A DNA stretch of 34,468 bases from XYB2-FULL-45-11 sp964355525 (GTDB lineage: Bacteria; Patescibacteriota; Patescibacteriia; UBA9934; GWF2-40-263): NCBI GenBank assembly GCA_964355525.1, contig CAYHDY010000007.1, positions 1 through 34,468 on the forward strand, given 5' to 3'. Shown one piece after another: positions 7,915 to 17,501 of the stretch. The position numbers were made by a program, and so were the translations under genes. How positions within the stretch are numbered: position 1 is the first letter of the stretch; every line of letters begins with the position of its first letter. Below the pieces are notes generated by a model. It saw only the letters and a list, made by a program, of their open reading frames with translations. It was not told the DNA's origin and ran no database searches.

Positions 7915-10900
7915 CTAAACCGCTTCTCCTGCTTCTGCCTTTGTTGTTGCGGTTCGATCAATTTCTTTATTTTCTTCAAACGCGCGTTTGATTTCTTCAT
8001 CGAGCAAATCCGGTTTTGCCTCAACGACTTCATCGACATAGACCGGCATTTTGCCGATGAGTTTTTCTCCCATGTCTTTGAATCCGGTTCCAGCCGGAAT
8101 CAATCGTCCGATGATCACGTTTTCTTTCAATCCTTCGAGGCGATCGATCTTTCCCGTCACAGCGGCGTTAATGAGAACGCGAGCTGTTTCTTGGAAAGAA
8201 GCCGATGACAACCACGAGTCTGTTGAAAGCGAAATTTTCGTAATACCGAGGAAGAGGAGTTCGCCCGTTGCTTGCTCTCCGCCTTTTTTCACATCATCGT
8301 TTGCATCAAGATAAGTTGCTTTCTCGATGATTTCACCCGGAAGCAAATCCGTGTCGCCTGTGTCGATCACACGTACGCGCGAGAACATTTGGCGGATGAT
8401 GATCTCAATATGTTTGTTGTTGAGTTTCTGTCCTTGAGACGCATAAATGAACTGGATTTCTTTTGACAGATATTTTTGCACGGAGTCTTGTCCTTTTGTT
8501 TTGAACAAAACTTGCAAATCCAGGTTTCCGTCGGTCAATGCATCACCCGCTTGCACTTCATCGCCGTCTTTCACATAGAGTGAGTAGCCCGGCGGAATGA
8601 TGTACTCGCGAACTTTCTTTGTTTCGTAAAGCAATGTTGCGATGCCGGCCTTCTCCGCTTTCACGGTTCCCTTTGCAATCGCCGTCAGTTCTGTTCCATC
8701 CGATTTTGTTGCGATGATTTGACCGGCGACGACACTCGCACCGTCTTTAACGACGAGTTTTCCGGCCTTGCCGTAAATAACCGCTTCTTCTTCTGTACCT
8801 TCATACGCAACCTCAACCGTTTTTTGTCCCGGACGCATATCCACAATCTGTTTTCCGGTTCCGGCTTGAACGATTTCACGCGATGCGGTATCGATCGAGA
8901 TTTTTCCGGCAACTTCCGACATGATCGCTTTTTGTTTTGGATTACGCGCTTCGAAAAGTTCTTCCACACGAGGCAGTCCCTGAGTGATATCTTTTCCGGC
9001 GACTCCTCCCGTATGGAAGGTACGCATTGTGAGCTGTGTTCCAGGCTCTCCAATGGATTGCGCAGCCATGATTCCGACAGACGTTCCGAGTTTGACCAAT
9101 TTGTTGTACGCGAGGTCATAGCCGTAACACTTCTGACAAACACCACGACGCAATTTACAGGTCATGACGGAACGAATATGCACCTCTTGCAATTCTTCCT
9201 TTGCTTCTTCAATGTCACGAATATGTCCTTCCATGACGAGCTCGCCCGCAGGAACAATCACCTTGCGACCACCCGGTTTAACGATATCAGATAAGGTGAC
9301 ACGACCGAGAATACGGATGATGAGCGGTTCTCCGATTTCATCGGATTCTTTCTTTGTAAGATGAACTCCTGCGTCATCGCCACAATCGATTTCGCGAACA
9401 CTGACATCTTGTGCCACGTCCACGAGACGACGTGTGAGATAACCAGCGTTCGCCGTACGAAGCGCCGTATCAGTCAATCCTTTTCGCACACCGTGACTTG
9501 AGATAAAGAACTCAAGCACATCGTAACCGTCGCGGAAAGAAGATGTAACAGGAAGTTCGATAATTTCTCCGGACGGGTTCGAAACCAATCCTTTCATACC
9601 GACCGTCTGCGTCATCTGTCCCCATGTTCCACGAGCACCGGACTCGATCATGGTGTAAGCAGGGTTGTCTTTTGGCAATGCTTTTTTAGACTCGTCTGCG
9701 ATTTTATCTTTGATCTCGTTCCAGATTTTAATGATGGATGAGTGACGTTCCGATTGTGTGAGCAATCCTTGAGAATAATACTCTTCCACTTCACGCACGC
9801 GACGTTCCCCTTCTGCTATCAATTCTTTTTTGTTTTCAATAATTGGGAGATTGGCCATTCCGTAGGAGTAACCCGCTTTCGTTGCATACTTAAATCCGAT
9901 TTCTTTCAAACGATCCAAAAATGCGGATGTTTTTTCTGAACCATGCAACTCAAGATAATATTTCACCACGGATGCGAGCTCTTTCTTTCCCATCGTCTCG
10001 TTCATGAACGGAACTTCTTTTGGAAATTGCATGTTCACGATAACACGTCCCGGAGTTGTGGTGAGCACTTCTCCATTTCTGAGACGAATGACGATCCAAT
10101 CACGCAACGATAATTTTTCCGTTGTGACCGCATAAAGCGCGTCGTTCTCGTTTGCAAAAATTGGAAGTCCCTTTTGTTCTTTCGGTTCGTCATCGAGCAC
10201 CATGGTGAGGTAAAAAATTCCCCACGCGATATCTTTTCCTGGTGTTGCAACCGGTCCTCCGTGCGCAGGCTTCAACAAGTTTTTTGTTGAAAGCATCAGC
10301 TCTCGAGCTTCCGCGCGTGCTTCTTCCGTAAGTGGAACGTGAACGGCCATTTGGTCTCCATCGAAGTCGGCGTTGTACGCATCACACACAAACGGATGGA
10401 TCTGCAAGGCTTTTCCTTCGATCAATGTCGGACGGAATGCTTGAATACCGAGACGGTGAAGGGTTGGAGCACGGTTCAAAAGCACAAATGCGTCTTTTGT
10501 CACCTCTTCCAAAATGTCCCATGTCTCCGGTCGATCCGATTCAATAAATCGGTTTGCACTGCGGATGTTGTGAACGTATTCACGCTCGATCAACTTCGCA
10601 ATGATGAACGGTTTGAACAATTCAAGTGCCATCTTTTTTGGAATTCCACATTGGTCCAATTTCAAGTGAGGTCCAACGACAATCACGGAACGTCCGGAAT
10701 AATCGATACGCTTTCCGAGCAAGTTCTGGCGGAATCGTCCTTGCTTTCCTTTCAACTGATCGGCAAGAGATTTCAATTGACGTTTCTTTCCGGTTGCGGC
10801 GATAACCGTTTTTGAATGACGTGCAGAGTTGTCGATCAACGAATCGACAGCCTCTTGCAACATACGTTTTTCATTTCGGGAAATAACTTCCGGCGCATTC

Positions 10901-11955
10901 AACTCGAACAAACGTCGAAGACGGTTGTTACGGTTGATCACACGACGATACAGATCGTTCAAATCGGATGTGGCAAAACGACCTCCATCAAGCGGAACCA
11001 TCGGACGCAAATCCGGTGGAATGATCGGAACGGCTGCGAGCACCATCCATTCTGGTTTGATCCCGTTCACATGAAGGGACTTCAACAATTTCAAACGGCG
11101 AAGCACGCGGTCGCGTTTTGTGCGCGTCGCATTTTTCAATTCGTCTTCCAATTGATGCATGGTCTCTTCAACGTTGATGCGCTTCAACATTTCTTTCACA
11201 GCTCCCGCTCCGATGCCGGCTTCAAAAATGTGTCCGTACTTGAGTGACCACTCATGATAGGTCTGCTCTGAAATAATACGAAGCACTTCCATCTCTTTCA
11301 AATCTGCGATGACTTGATCGTAATCTTCTGTAAGCTCTTCTGTTTTTTGATCGCGAATTTCTTCAAGACGTTTTGTTTCTGCTTTGATTTTCTTTTCATC
11401 CGTTCCAAACTTTTCAGCAAGACGATCGATATCGCGTTTGAATTCACCTTCGATCATTTTTTGTTTGCTCTTCAACTCTTGTTTCACTTGCTCAAGTGTT
11501 TGATCTTTTGCATCTTGGTTGATATCGGTGATGAGGAAACTTGCGAAGTAAATAACTTTTTCAAGATTTTGAATCGACAAATCAAGCACGGTTCCGATCT
11601 TCGATGGAACACCGCGCAAAAACCAGATATGTGTGATCGGAGCCGCAAGTTCAATGTGACCCATACGTTCACGTCGAACGATGGAGTGCGTGACTTCCAC
11701 ACCACACTTGTCACAAACGATTCCTTTATAACGAATCTTTTTATATTTTCCGCAATAACATTCCCAATCTTTGGACGGCCCAAAGATTTCCTCAGCAAAG
11801 AGTCCGGACTTTTCTGGTTTTTGTGTTCGGTAGTTGATTGTTTCCGGCTTGGAAACTTCTCCGTAAGACCAAGAACGAATGGCTTCAGGTGAAGCCAAAC
11901 GCAAGCGGATGGAATCGAAGTCCGTAGACTTCAGGGCATCTTGTTTTTTGAACAT
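7915..11955 (-). CDS. rpoC: DNA-directed RNA polymerase subunit beta'
   Basis: 1346 residues, within the normal range. The N-terminal zinc site is complete (C66, C68, C81, C84 in CYCGKY...CDKCG). The active-site triad is Asp530, Asp532 and Asp534 in NADFDGDQ (10351-10374). The trigger-loop region reads GVRKGLTDTALRTANAGYLTRRL, and the second zinc site is formed by DCGDD and CKLRRGVCQKC. Residues about 150-215 form a charged coiled coil, a lineage-variable insertion in the clamp region. It assembles with beta, alpha and omega. The ATG lies one base after the rpoB stop and no SD is seen, consistent with coupling to rpoB. The end overlaps no other gene and a terminator follows. Confidence 0.99.
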   Translation of the reverse strand: MFKKQDALKSTDFDSIRLRLASPEAIRSWSYGEVSKPETINYRTQKPEKSGLFAEEIFGPSKDWECYCGKYKKIRYKGIVCDKCGVEVTHSIVRRERMGHIELAAPITHIWFLRGVPSKIGTVLDLSIQNLEKVIYFASFLITDINQDAKDQTLEQVKQELKSKQKMIEGEFKRDIDRLAEKFGTDEKKIKAETKRLEEIRDQKTEELTEDYDQVIADLKEMEVLRIISEQTYHEWSLKYGHIFEAGIGAGAVKEMLKRINVEETMHQLEDELKNATRTKRDRVLRRLKLLKSLHVNGIKPEWMVLAAVPIIPPDLRPMVPLDGGRFATSDLNDLYRRVINRNNRLRRLFELNAPEVISRNEKRMLQEAVDSLIDNSARHSKTVIAATGKKRQLKSLADQLKGKQGRFRQNLLGKRIDYSGRSVIVVGPHLKLDQCGIPKKMALELFKPFIIAKLIEREYVHNIRSANRFIESDRPETWDILEEVTKDAFVLLNRAPTLHRLGIQAFRPTLIEGKALQIHPFVCDAYNADFDGDQMAVHVPLTEEARAEARELMLSTKNLLKPAHGGPVATPGKDIAWGIFYLTMVLDDEPKEQKGLPIFANENDALYAVTTEKLSLRDWIVIRLRNGEVLTTTPGRVIVNMQFPKEVPFMNETMGKKELASVVKYYLELHGSEKTSAFLDRLKEIGFKYATKAGYSYGMANLPIIENKKELIAEGERRVREVEEYYSQGLLTQSERHSSIIKIWNEIKDKIADESKKALPKDNPAYTMIESGARGTWGQMTQTVGMKGLVSNPSGEIIELPVTSSFRDGYDVLEFFISSHGVRKGLTDTALRTANAGYLTRRLVDVAQDVSVREIDCGDDAGVHLTKKESDEIGEPLIIRILGRVTLSDIVKPGGRKVIVPAGELVMEGHIRDIEEAKEELQEVHIRSVMTCKLRRGVCQKCYGYDLAYNKLVKLGTSVGIMAAQSIGEPGTQLTMRTFHTGGVAGKDITQGLPRVEELFEARNPKQKAIMSEVAGKISIDTASREIVQAGTGKQIVDMRPGQKTVEVAYEGTEEEAVIYGKAGKLVVKDGASVVAGQIIATKSDGTELTAIAKGTVKAEKAGIATLLYETKKVREYIIPPGYSLYVKDGDEVQAGDALTDGNLDLQVLFKTKGQDSVQKYLSKEIQFIYASQGQKLNNKHIEIIIRQMFSRVRVIDTGDTDLLPGEIIEKATYLDANDDVKKGGEQATGELLFLGITKISLSTDSWLSSASFQETARVLINAAVTGKIDRLEGLKENVIIGRLIPAGTGFKDMGEKLIGKMPVYVDEVVEAKPDLLDEEIKRAFEENKEIDRTATTKAEAGEAV

Positions 11956-11956
11956 A

Positions 11957-14900
11957 TTATTTTTTCAATGCTCCTTTCTCTTCGCTCAGAGCGATGACCT
12001 TACCGTCTTTCAAAAGTTCCACATCGAGACACAATCCTTTCAACTCGCGGATAAGCACGTTGAACGATTCCGGAATGTTCACTTTGCGAATTGGTTCTCC
12101 TTTGATGATTGCCTCGTATGCCTTTGATCGTCCTGGGACGTCATCGGATTTGATGGTGAGAATTTCTTGCAATGTGTGAGCGGCTCCATACGCTTCGAGC
12201 GCCCAAACTTCCATTTCTCCGAAACGCTGTCCGCCGAACTGAGCTTTTCCTCCGAGTGGCTGTTGTGTAATGAGTGAGTACGGACCAATCGAACGTTGGT
12301 GCATTTTATCCTCGACCATGTGCGACAGCTTCAACATGTACATGTACCCAACCGTGATTTTGTTATCGAACTTTTCTCCCGTCTTTCCGTTGATCAATTG
12401 AAGTTGTCCGGACTCAGGCAATCCCGCACGCGCAAGCTCACTCTTAATGTCCGCTTCACTGACTCCGTTTAAGACCGGTGTTGTAACGTTATATCCAAGT
12501 GCGTTTGCCGCAAGACCAAGGTGAACTTCCAGAATCTGACCGAGGTTCATACGAGACACAACTCCGAGTGGGGTGAGAATCACATCGATTGGAGTTCCAT
12601 CTTCGAGAAAAGGCATATCGGACAAAGGAACAACTTTCGAGATGACACCTTTGTTTCCGTGACGTCCTGCAACTTTATCTCCCACTTGAATTTTACGAAG
12701 ATCGGCGATAGTAACTTGAATCGATTTAATGACCCCTGGTGAAAGTTTGTCTCCATCTTCACGCGAGAAGACGGTGATACCCACGACCTTTCCGTGTTCA
12801 CCGTGTTCAAGATACATTGAAGAATCGCGAACGTCTCGAGCTTTTTCTCCGAAGATCGCACGCAACAATTTTTCTTCCGCGGAAAGTTCCGTTTCTCCTT
12901 TTGGAGTAATTTTTCCAACAAGAATGTCACCGGACTTCACTTCTGCTCCGACACGAATGACGCCTTCCGAATCCAAATTTTTCAATTTTTCTTCTGAGAC
13001 GTTTGGAATATCGGATGTGACGATTTCCGGTCCGAGTTTTGTGTCACGAACATCGATCGTGTAGTGCTCAATGTGTACGGAAGTAAAACGATCATCGTGA
13101 ACCAAACGTTCCGAGAAGATGACGGCGTCTTCAAAGTTATACCCGTCCCATGACATAAACGCGACGAGCGCATTTTGCCCAAGAGCAAGTTCTCCATGGT
13201 CTACGCTCGAAGAGTCTGCAATCACATCACCTTTTTTGACGACTTGATTTGGCATGACCACCGGACGTTGGTTGATGGAAGTTGAATTGTTTGAACGTTG
13301 GAATTTTTTCAGTTCGTAGTTGTAAACATTTTTGTCTTTGTCGGTGATTTCAATACGGCGACCGTCAACCGCGCTAATCACACCCGCTTGATCGGCGACA
13401 ATCACGTGACCGGAATCTTTCGCGGCACGTTTTTCAATTCCCGTTCCGATGATCGGAGCGTCCGGTCGGATCGTTGGCACAGCCTGACGTTGCATGTTTG
13501 TTCCCATCAAAGCTCGAGTTGCATCGTCATGCTCGAGAAATGGAATGAGCGCCGTACCGATCGAAACGATCTGACGGCTCGAGACATCCATGTAATCAAT
13601 TTCCGATTGACTGACAACTTTCGGCTCACCGTATTTACGTGCTCCGACAAACTCATCAATAAAATATCCTTCCTTGTCGAGTTTTGCCGTCGCTGGAATC
13701 GTGACAGATCGTTCTTCTTTAAACGCATTGATGTATTCCACTTCATCTGTCACGCGTGATCGTGTCTTTCCGTTTTTTGTTTCTTTAACAACTTTACGAT
13801 AAGGCGTTTCGATGAATCCATAATCATTGATGATGGCGTAACTAGAAAGCTGACCAATCAAACCAATGTTTGGTCCTTCAGGCGTTCCGATCGGACAAAT
13901 ACGTCCGTAGTGAGTTGGATGAACGTCACGAACTTCAAATCCTGCACGTTCACGTGAAAGTCCTCCAGGACCCATCGCGGACAAACGGCGTTTGTGTTCA
14001 AGTTCTGAAAGCGGATTTGTTTGGTCCATGAACTGTGAAAGCTGAGACGACATGAAAAATTCACGAATCGCTCCGATCACTGGACGCGCGTTGATAAGAC
14101 GACCCGGTGTAAGGGCATCGATGTCTTGCGTCGACATGCGATCCTTAATGATGCGCTCCATACGAGCGAGTCCGACGCGGAAACGTCCTTGGATCAATTC
14201 TCCGACTGCACGTACACGACGGTTTCCTAAGTGATCAACATCATCCGGTTCTTCTTGCGTGATGTTGAGACGAATAATCTCGCGAATGATTTTCACCAAA
14301 TCCGGAATTCCAATAATACGATTCCCTTCCGGGTTCACAACCTCCGGAGAAATATCATCTCCGAAACGCAAATTAAATTTGTAACGTCCTACTTTACCAA
14401 GATCATAACGATCGAAGTTGAAGAACATCGCATGAATCAAACTCTTTGCATTATCTGCGGTTGCGCGATCTCCCGGACGGATACGCTTATAAACTTCAAT
14501 CAGCCCTTCTTCAACACTCGTCGAAACATCTTTATTCAAAGTAGATTCGATGTAGTGGTTTGTAGGGTGTGTATCAATATCTTTAAAAAATGACATGATC
14601 TCCTCGTCCGATGTAACACCGAACGCACGCAACAAAGAAGTAACCGCAACTTTACGCTTACGGTCGATCTTCACCCAGATCACGTTTTTTGGATCTGTTT
14701 CAAATTCCAACCACGCACCGCGGTTTGGAATAATCTTCGCACCGTAATAACGACGACCGCGATACACATCACCCGTGAAAAACGCACCGGCAGAACGAAC
14801 AAGCTGAGAAACAACCACACGTTCAACTCCGTTGATGACGAATGTTCCGCGAGGAGTCATGATCGGCAAATCACCGAGATAGATCTCCTGTTCCTTCACC

Positions 14901-15214
14901 GTTTTTGAACGCAAATTCACCAAACGTGTTTTAACACGAAGCGGAGCCTCATACGTCACATTTTTCAAACGAGAAGCTTTCTCGTCGAATTTTGGTTCGT
15001 CGAGATAATATCCATCGAAATACAATTCCAAATCGCGACCGATAAAGTCTTTGATCGGAGCGACCTCGGAAAAGAGTTCGCTGATTCCTTCGTCGAAAAA
15101 CCATTGGTATGATCGGCGTTGAACTTCAATAAGGTCTGGAAGCTCCATAGCATCCACGACATCTGTGAAGGTCTTACGCTCTCGATCCTTGACGGGCGTG
15201 CGGCGGTACAGCAT
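11957..15214 (-). CDS. rpoB: DNA-directed RNA polymerase subunit beta
   Basis: The start is placed at the ATG at 15214 (MLYRRTPVKDRERKTF), giving 1085 residues; the frame stays open to a TTG at 15286 but those extra residues do not resemble family N-termini. The short length means the large insertions of E. coli RpoB are absent. The rifampicin pocket is conserved (QFMDQTNPLSE, HKRRLSAMGPGG), but CPIGTPEGPN replaces the CPIETPEGPN of E. coli. The C-terminal block KAQFGGQRFGEMEVWALEAY is intact. The gene is first in rpoB-rpoC; rplJL is not upstream. It is led by a promoter near 15600-15628 and a leader of about 380 nt with strong folding potential. Confidence 0.98.
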   Translation of the reverse strand: MLYRRTPVKDRERKTFTDVVDAMELPDLIEVQRRSYQWFFDEGISELFSEVAPIKDFIGRDLELYFDGYYLDEPKFDEKASRLKNVTYEAPLRVKTRLVNLRSKTVKEQEIYLGDLPIMTPRGTFVINGVERVVVSQLVRSAGAFFTGDVYRGRRYYGAKIIPNRGAWLEFETDPKNVIWVKIDRKRKVAVTSLLRAFGVTSDEEIMSFFKDIDTHPTNHYIESTLNKDVSTSVEEGLIEVYKRIRPGDRATADNAKSLIHAMFFNFDRYDLGKVGRYKFNLRFGDDISPEVVNPEGNRIIGIPDLVKIIREIIRLNITQEEPDDVDHLGNRRVRAVGELIQGRFRVGLARMERIIKDRMSTQDIDALTPGRLINARPVIGAIREFFMSSQLSQFMDQTNPLSELEHKRRLSAMGPGGLSRERAGFEVRDVHPTHYGRICPIGTPEGPNIGLIGQLSSYAIINDYGFIETPYRKVVKETKNGKTRSRVTDEVEYINAFKEERSVTIPATAKLDKEGYFIDEFVGARKYGEPKVVSQSEIDYMDVSSRQIVSIGTALIPFLEHDDATRALMGTNMQRQAVPTIRPDAPIIGTGIEKRAAKDSGHVIVADQAGVISAVDGRRIEITDKDKNVYNYELKKFQRSNNSTSINQRPVVMPNQVVKKGDVIADSSSVDHGELALGQNALVAFMSWDGYNFEDAVIFSERLVHDDRFTSVHIEHYTIDVRDTKLGPEIVTSDIPNVSEEKLKNLDSEGVIRVGAEVKSGDILVGKITPKGETELSAEEKLLRAIFGEKARDVRDSSMYLEHGEHGKVVGITVFSREDGDKLSPGVIKSIQVTIADLRKIQVGDKVAGRHGNKGVISKVVPLSDMPFLEDGTPIDVILTPLGVVSRMNLGQILEVHLGLAANALGYNVTTPVLNGVSEADIKSELARAGLPESGQLQLINGKTGEKFDNKITVGYMYMLKLSHMVEDKMHQRSIGPYSLITQQPLGGKAQFGGQRFGEMEVWALEAYGAAHTLQEILTIKSDDVPGRSKAYEAIIKGEPIRKVNIPESFNVLIRELKGLCLDVELLKDGKVIALSEEKGALKK

Positions 15215-15384
15215 AGGGAAAATAGTTAGTAGTTTTTCGATGGGAGTTAGGGCGGATAAAACAAAAAACCTCGCCTTTTTGAACAAAAGACGACGTTTAT
15301 GATTCAGTTGGACGGAATGAGGTGGAGATCAGAGAATTGGCGGTTAGTCCGGGTAGGTAACCCGAAACGACTCTGTCTTCTTCT

Positions 15385-15511
15385 GTAACTTCTGTAAAAG
15401 CGCATCTTTTCGTTTCACGGGCACCCGTTGACCCCACTCAACGTAGAATTCTACGTTTTCGTGTGCTCAACAGCCCGTTCAACGAAAATCTGCTACTTTT
15501 CCAGAAGTTAC
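15385..15511 (-). promoter_or_regulatory. Long rod-shaped structure in the rpoBC leader
   Basis: 15385-15400 and 15496-15511 are a 16-nt inverted repeat with one mismatch (GTAACTTCTG core). Inside it, in order, pair 15407-15414/15481-15488 (8 bp), 15417-15422/15473-15478 (6 bp) and 15427-15431/15467-15471 (5 bp). A tip palindrome AACGTAGAATTCTACGTT (15440-15457) completes the rod. A short hairpin CCAGA/TCTGG (15501-15521) shares the outer arm and would compete with the rod, forming first on the minus-strand transcript. No known RNA family (tmRNA, RNase P, SRP, 6S) signature is recognised. It could be a leader regulator or an independent small RNA. Confidence 0.55.
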
Positions 15512-15558
15512 ACATATCTGGTAGACCGTCCAGCCATAAGCGAGATATGTTCGTCAAG

Positions 15559-15578
15559 TTTTGCTAACCTTAGCAAAA
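15559..15578 (-). promoter_or_regulatory. Palindrome near the predicted rpoBC start
   Basis: TTTTGCTAA-CC-TTAGCAAAA has 9-bp perfect arms. It lies about 15-35 nt downstream of the predicted start, so it could be a 5' mRNA hairpin or an operator. A second TTGACGAA copy lies just beyond it (minus strand) but has no good -10. Confidence 0.5.
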
Positions 15579-15599
15579 TATGACTACGAATGCCCAATG

Positions 15600-15628
15600 A
15601 TCGTAACACGCGAAATTTGATTCGTCAA
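15600..15628 (-). promoter_or_regulatory. Promoter of rpoB-rpoC
   Basis: Minus strand TTGACG (15623-15628), 17-bp spacer, TACGAT (15600-15605) preceded by TGT, an extended -10. The predicted start near 15593 gives a leader of about 380 nt to the rpoB ATG. This gene-free stretch (15215-16078) also holds a terminator, a degenerate REP and an unconvincing 60-residue ORF (15711-15893). Confidence 0.6.
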
Positions 15629-15691
15629 GAGTGGGTGCGAAAAAGGAATTTTCTGTCAAGAATCATGGCAATTTGAACTGAACAAAGCGCT

Positions 15692-15723
15692 AAAACAAAA
15701 AAATGGGTCATCACGAACCATTT
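15692..15723 (-). terminator. Terminator upstream of the rpoBC promoter
   Basis: Minus strand AAATGG/CCATTT (15718-15723 with 15701-15706), loop 11 nt, followed by a run of T, then G and TTTT. It insulates rpoBC from minus-strand transcription out of the orphan island. Confidence 0.65.
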
Positions 15724-15925
15724 CTTATCCACAACTTAGTTGACGAGTTTCTATCTTTAATAACAAAACCTCCCACGAAGCTGCAAAGTAAAGTCACGAT
15801 GGTTAACCGATTCAAAAGGTTTGAGCAGAGGAGAGAGATTCTTGCTGCACTCACGTTAAGCGCGGCGCGCTCGCGATTTTGACTCGAAGACATCGTACAA
15901 TTCTTCGCAGCTTCCTAAGAGGTTT

Positions 15926-15949
15926 TCCGGCAGAGCCGGATCCGCCGGA
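15926..15949. repeat. Degenerate GGATCC-centred palindromic repeat (REP-like)
   Basis: TCCGGCAGAGCCGGA followed by TCCGCCGGA: one complete hairpin half and a truncated second half of the element seen intact at 17258, 17498 and 27671. Confidence 0.7.
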
Positions 15950-16035
15950 CGAACAACTAAGCAAAATTTTATGCCTCTTTAGAAAAAAGATCAAGACACC
16001 TTTCCCAAACTCTTAATCATGAAAATTCCTGAACA

Positions 16036-16074
16036 AGAGAAAAGGGGTACGTCATCGATGATGAACGACGTACC
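16036..16074 (-). terminator. Terminator of the 16079 orphan
   Basis: Stem GGTACGTC/GACGTACC (8 bp, 16046-16053 with 16067-16074), followed on the minus strand by CCTTTTCTCTTGTT. The stem begins 4 bases after the stop codon. Confidence 0.7.
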
Positions 16075-16078
16075 GAGA

Positions 16079-17197
16079 TCAGTAAGGTTCTGGTGGAACG
16101 TAGTTGAAGCATGCCGAAATTGGATCAAGAAGCCTCTGTGTAGCGGCATCCTTCTCATCTTGCGTGCATGGTGGCAACTGCGGAGGCAGATCATCGCAAT
16201 AGACAAGTCCGTGTGCGATGCTGCCGACATGACGAGCCTCTGTGACGACACGTCCGTCAGACAGCACGGGAAAATACTCCCAGTGTCCGTCTTTCTTCTT
16301 CATCATCACCTGCATGCCTTTTTTCATCAGCGAGCAAACGACGATGCTTCCGTCTTTCTCTTCCAATTCGACATCGTACGCGTAGCGATCGTCCGCGAGC
16401 TGGATGAAGAGTGTCTCGCCGAAGCACGTTCCTTCCGGATAGTGCATCAATGCGAGTTGCTCTTCGCTCATCGGGATCGAAATCGCGACATGTTTTTGCG
16501 TTTCGATTCGCACCACGGGAATTTTCCGCGATGGAATCCAGTTGTGTCCGCGTTCTGTCGCGAGCGCGAGTGCGTCGTGTTCGACGATCTCCTCGATTCG
16601 TTTCTCTCTCGGTCGCGGATGATTTTCACGTACGAGGAACGACGATTCCTTGCTCGAATGCACGGTGATGTTCGTCCAGAAAATCATGGTGAGATCTTCG
16701 AGTTCATGTTCGGACGTTCCGAGCATTCGCAGAAGCGTCGAGTACGTGCGCGAAGCCGCGTCGAGTTTGGCTGTCTTGCACATGTGGTCGAAAAACGCAT
16801 CCGCACGATCCGAAATTTCCGAAGATGCTGCTTCATACCGCATGATTTCGAGCAGGCTGCGTGCATGTCGCATGCTGTCACAGAACTCGCGTTCGCGTTC
16901 CGCTGCAATCCTTGCGAATTGATCCGATCGCGTCTCACCGAGTGCGACTTTACGATCGCGCGGATTGAGATACGCACGTTCCACAGTCCGATCTTGCGCG
17001 GCTTGCGCCAAATCTTTCGCGGCCCGAACGAGATCCGGATCCGGTTCTTCCGCGACGAGCACGGGTCGAATGCGCGTTTCCGTTTCGCGAGGAGCAACGA
17101 GCATTCTCGGACGCCCCGATGTCGTTGAGGATCCAATGACGAGAACAACGCGAGGCTTCACCTCATCAGGAACGACATTCGCAACGATGGTTCGCAT
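16079..17197 (-). CDS. Orphan protein, 372 residues, function unknown
   Basis: The ATG at 17197 follows a strong SD (AAGGAGA). It is a cytoplasmic-looking protein without membrane segments. The N-terminal third is Arg/Glu-rich and likely helical (about residues 55-150: AAKDLAQAAQDR, REREFCDSMRHARSLLEIM). The C-terminal half alternates strands (HVAISIPMSEEQLALM, YAYDVELEEKDGSIVVCSLMKKG) and ends in a Pro-rich tail (NYVPPEPY). No recognised domain or catalytic motif. It is the last gene of the orphan island before rpoBC, with its own terminator and a 430-bp upstream region full of palindromes. A 369-residue ORF on the opposite strand is an antisense shadow without SD. Confidence 0.75.
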   Translation of the reverse strand: MRTIVANVVPDEVKPRVVLVIGSSTTSGRPRMLVAPRETETRIRPVLVAEEPDPDLVRAAKDLAQAAQDRTVERAYLNPRDRKVALGETRSDQFARIAAEREREFCDSMRHARSLLEIMRYEAASSEISDRADAFFDHMCKTAKLDAASRTYSTLLRMLGTSEHELEDLTMIFWTNITVHSSKESSFLVRENHPRPREKRIEEIVEHDALALATERGHNWIPSRKIPVVRIETQKHVAISIPMSEEQLALMHYPEGTCFGETLFIQLADDRYAYDVELEEKDGSIVVCSLMKKGMQVMMKKKDGHWEYFPVLSDGRVVTEARHVGSIAHGLVYCDDLPPQLPPCTQDEKDAATQRLLDPISACFNYVPPEPY

Positions 17198-17257
17198 GAC
17201 GATCTCCTTGTGTTTGTGTCGCTTCGAGATGGCGCGACGATTGAAGTGAAAACTTTC

Positions 17258-17287
17258 TCCGGCGGAGCCGGATCCGGCTCCGCCGGA
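17258..17287. repeat. Perfect 30-bp palindrome (REP-like), GGATCC centre
   Basis: Two half-hairpins TCCGGCGGAGCCGGA and its reverse complement join at GGATCC. It lies in the likely leader of the 16079 orphan, about 60 bp before its ATG. Confidence 0.85.
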
Positions 17288-17501
17288 AAAAAATCCCGAT
17301 CATGAAGGTGGAAAATCCTTGCCCAGTGACCGAAGTATAGGCAAGCCCGATGTCTTTATTCGGTTGAGAGAAAGCGTGAGCCTTGTCTCAATCGTGAAGC
17401 GCACCGACGATCTTCCGCCAAAGGCGGATTCATCCGCTCACAAGTTGCGGACGACAATAATCGTTGTAGATTCTCCTCCCCCATGATCGGGATTTTTTCC
17501 G
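17284..17501. repeat. Inverted repeat pair bordering the 17.3-17.5 kb interval
   Basis: 17482-17501 (CATGATCGGGATTTTTTCCG) recurs on the other strand at 17284-17304 with one extra T. Each copy runs straight into a 30-bp REP palindrome, so two composite elements face each other about 180 bp apart. Between them lie a half REP (17414-17428) and a possible -10 (TATACT, minus, 17334-17339) for the 16079 orphan without a matching -35. The full gene-free stretch is 17198-17627. Confidence 0.75.
17414..17428. repeat. Half REP-like palindrome
   Basis: TCCGCCAAAGGCGGA, identical to one half of the element at 17498-17527, followed by a decayed second half (TTCATCCGC). Confidence 0.7.

Noticed and set aside
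15214..15286. TTG start at 15286 for rpoB
   Set aside because: Adds 24 residues unlike family N-termini, starts in an A/T-rich leader segment; ATG at 15214 is more likely.
15385..15511. tmRNA, RNase P RNA, SRP RNA or 6S RNA
   Set aside because: The rod shape recalls 6S RNA, but none of the conserved sequence signatures of these RNAs is present on either strand.
15711..15893. 60-residue minus-strand ORF with a hydrophobic stretch upstream of rpoBC
   Set aside because: No SD or convincing promoter; its stop lies in the terminator loop, which is suggestive, but not enough support to list it as a gene.
16019..17128. 369-residue plus-strand ORF
   Set aside because: Antisense to the SD-led 16079 orphan; no SD, begins in the terminator region, and long antisense frames are expected from the codon bias of these orphans.
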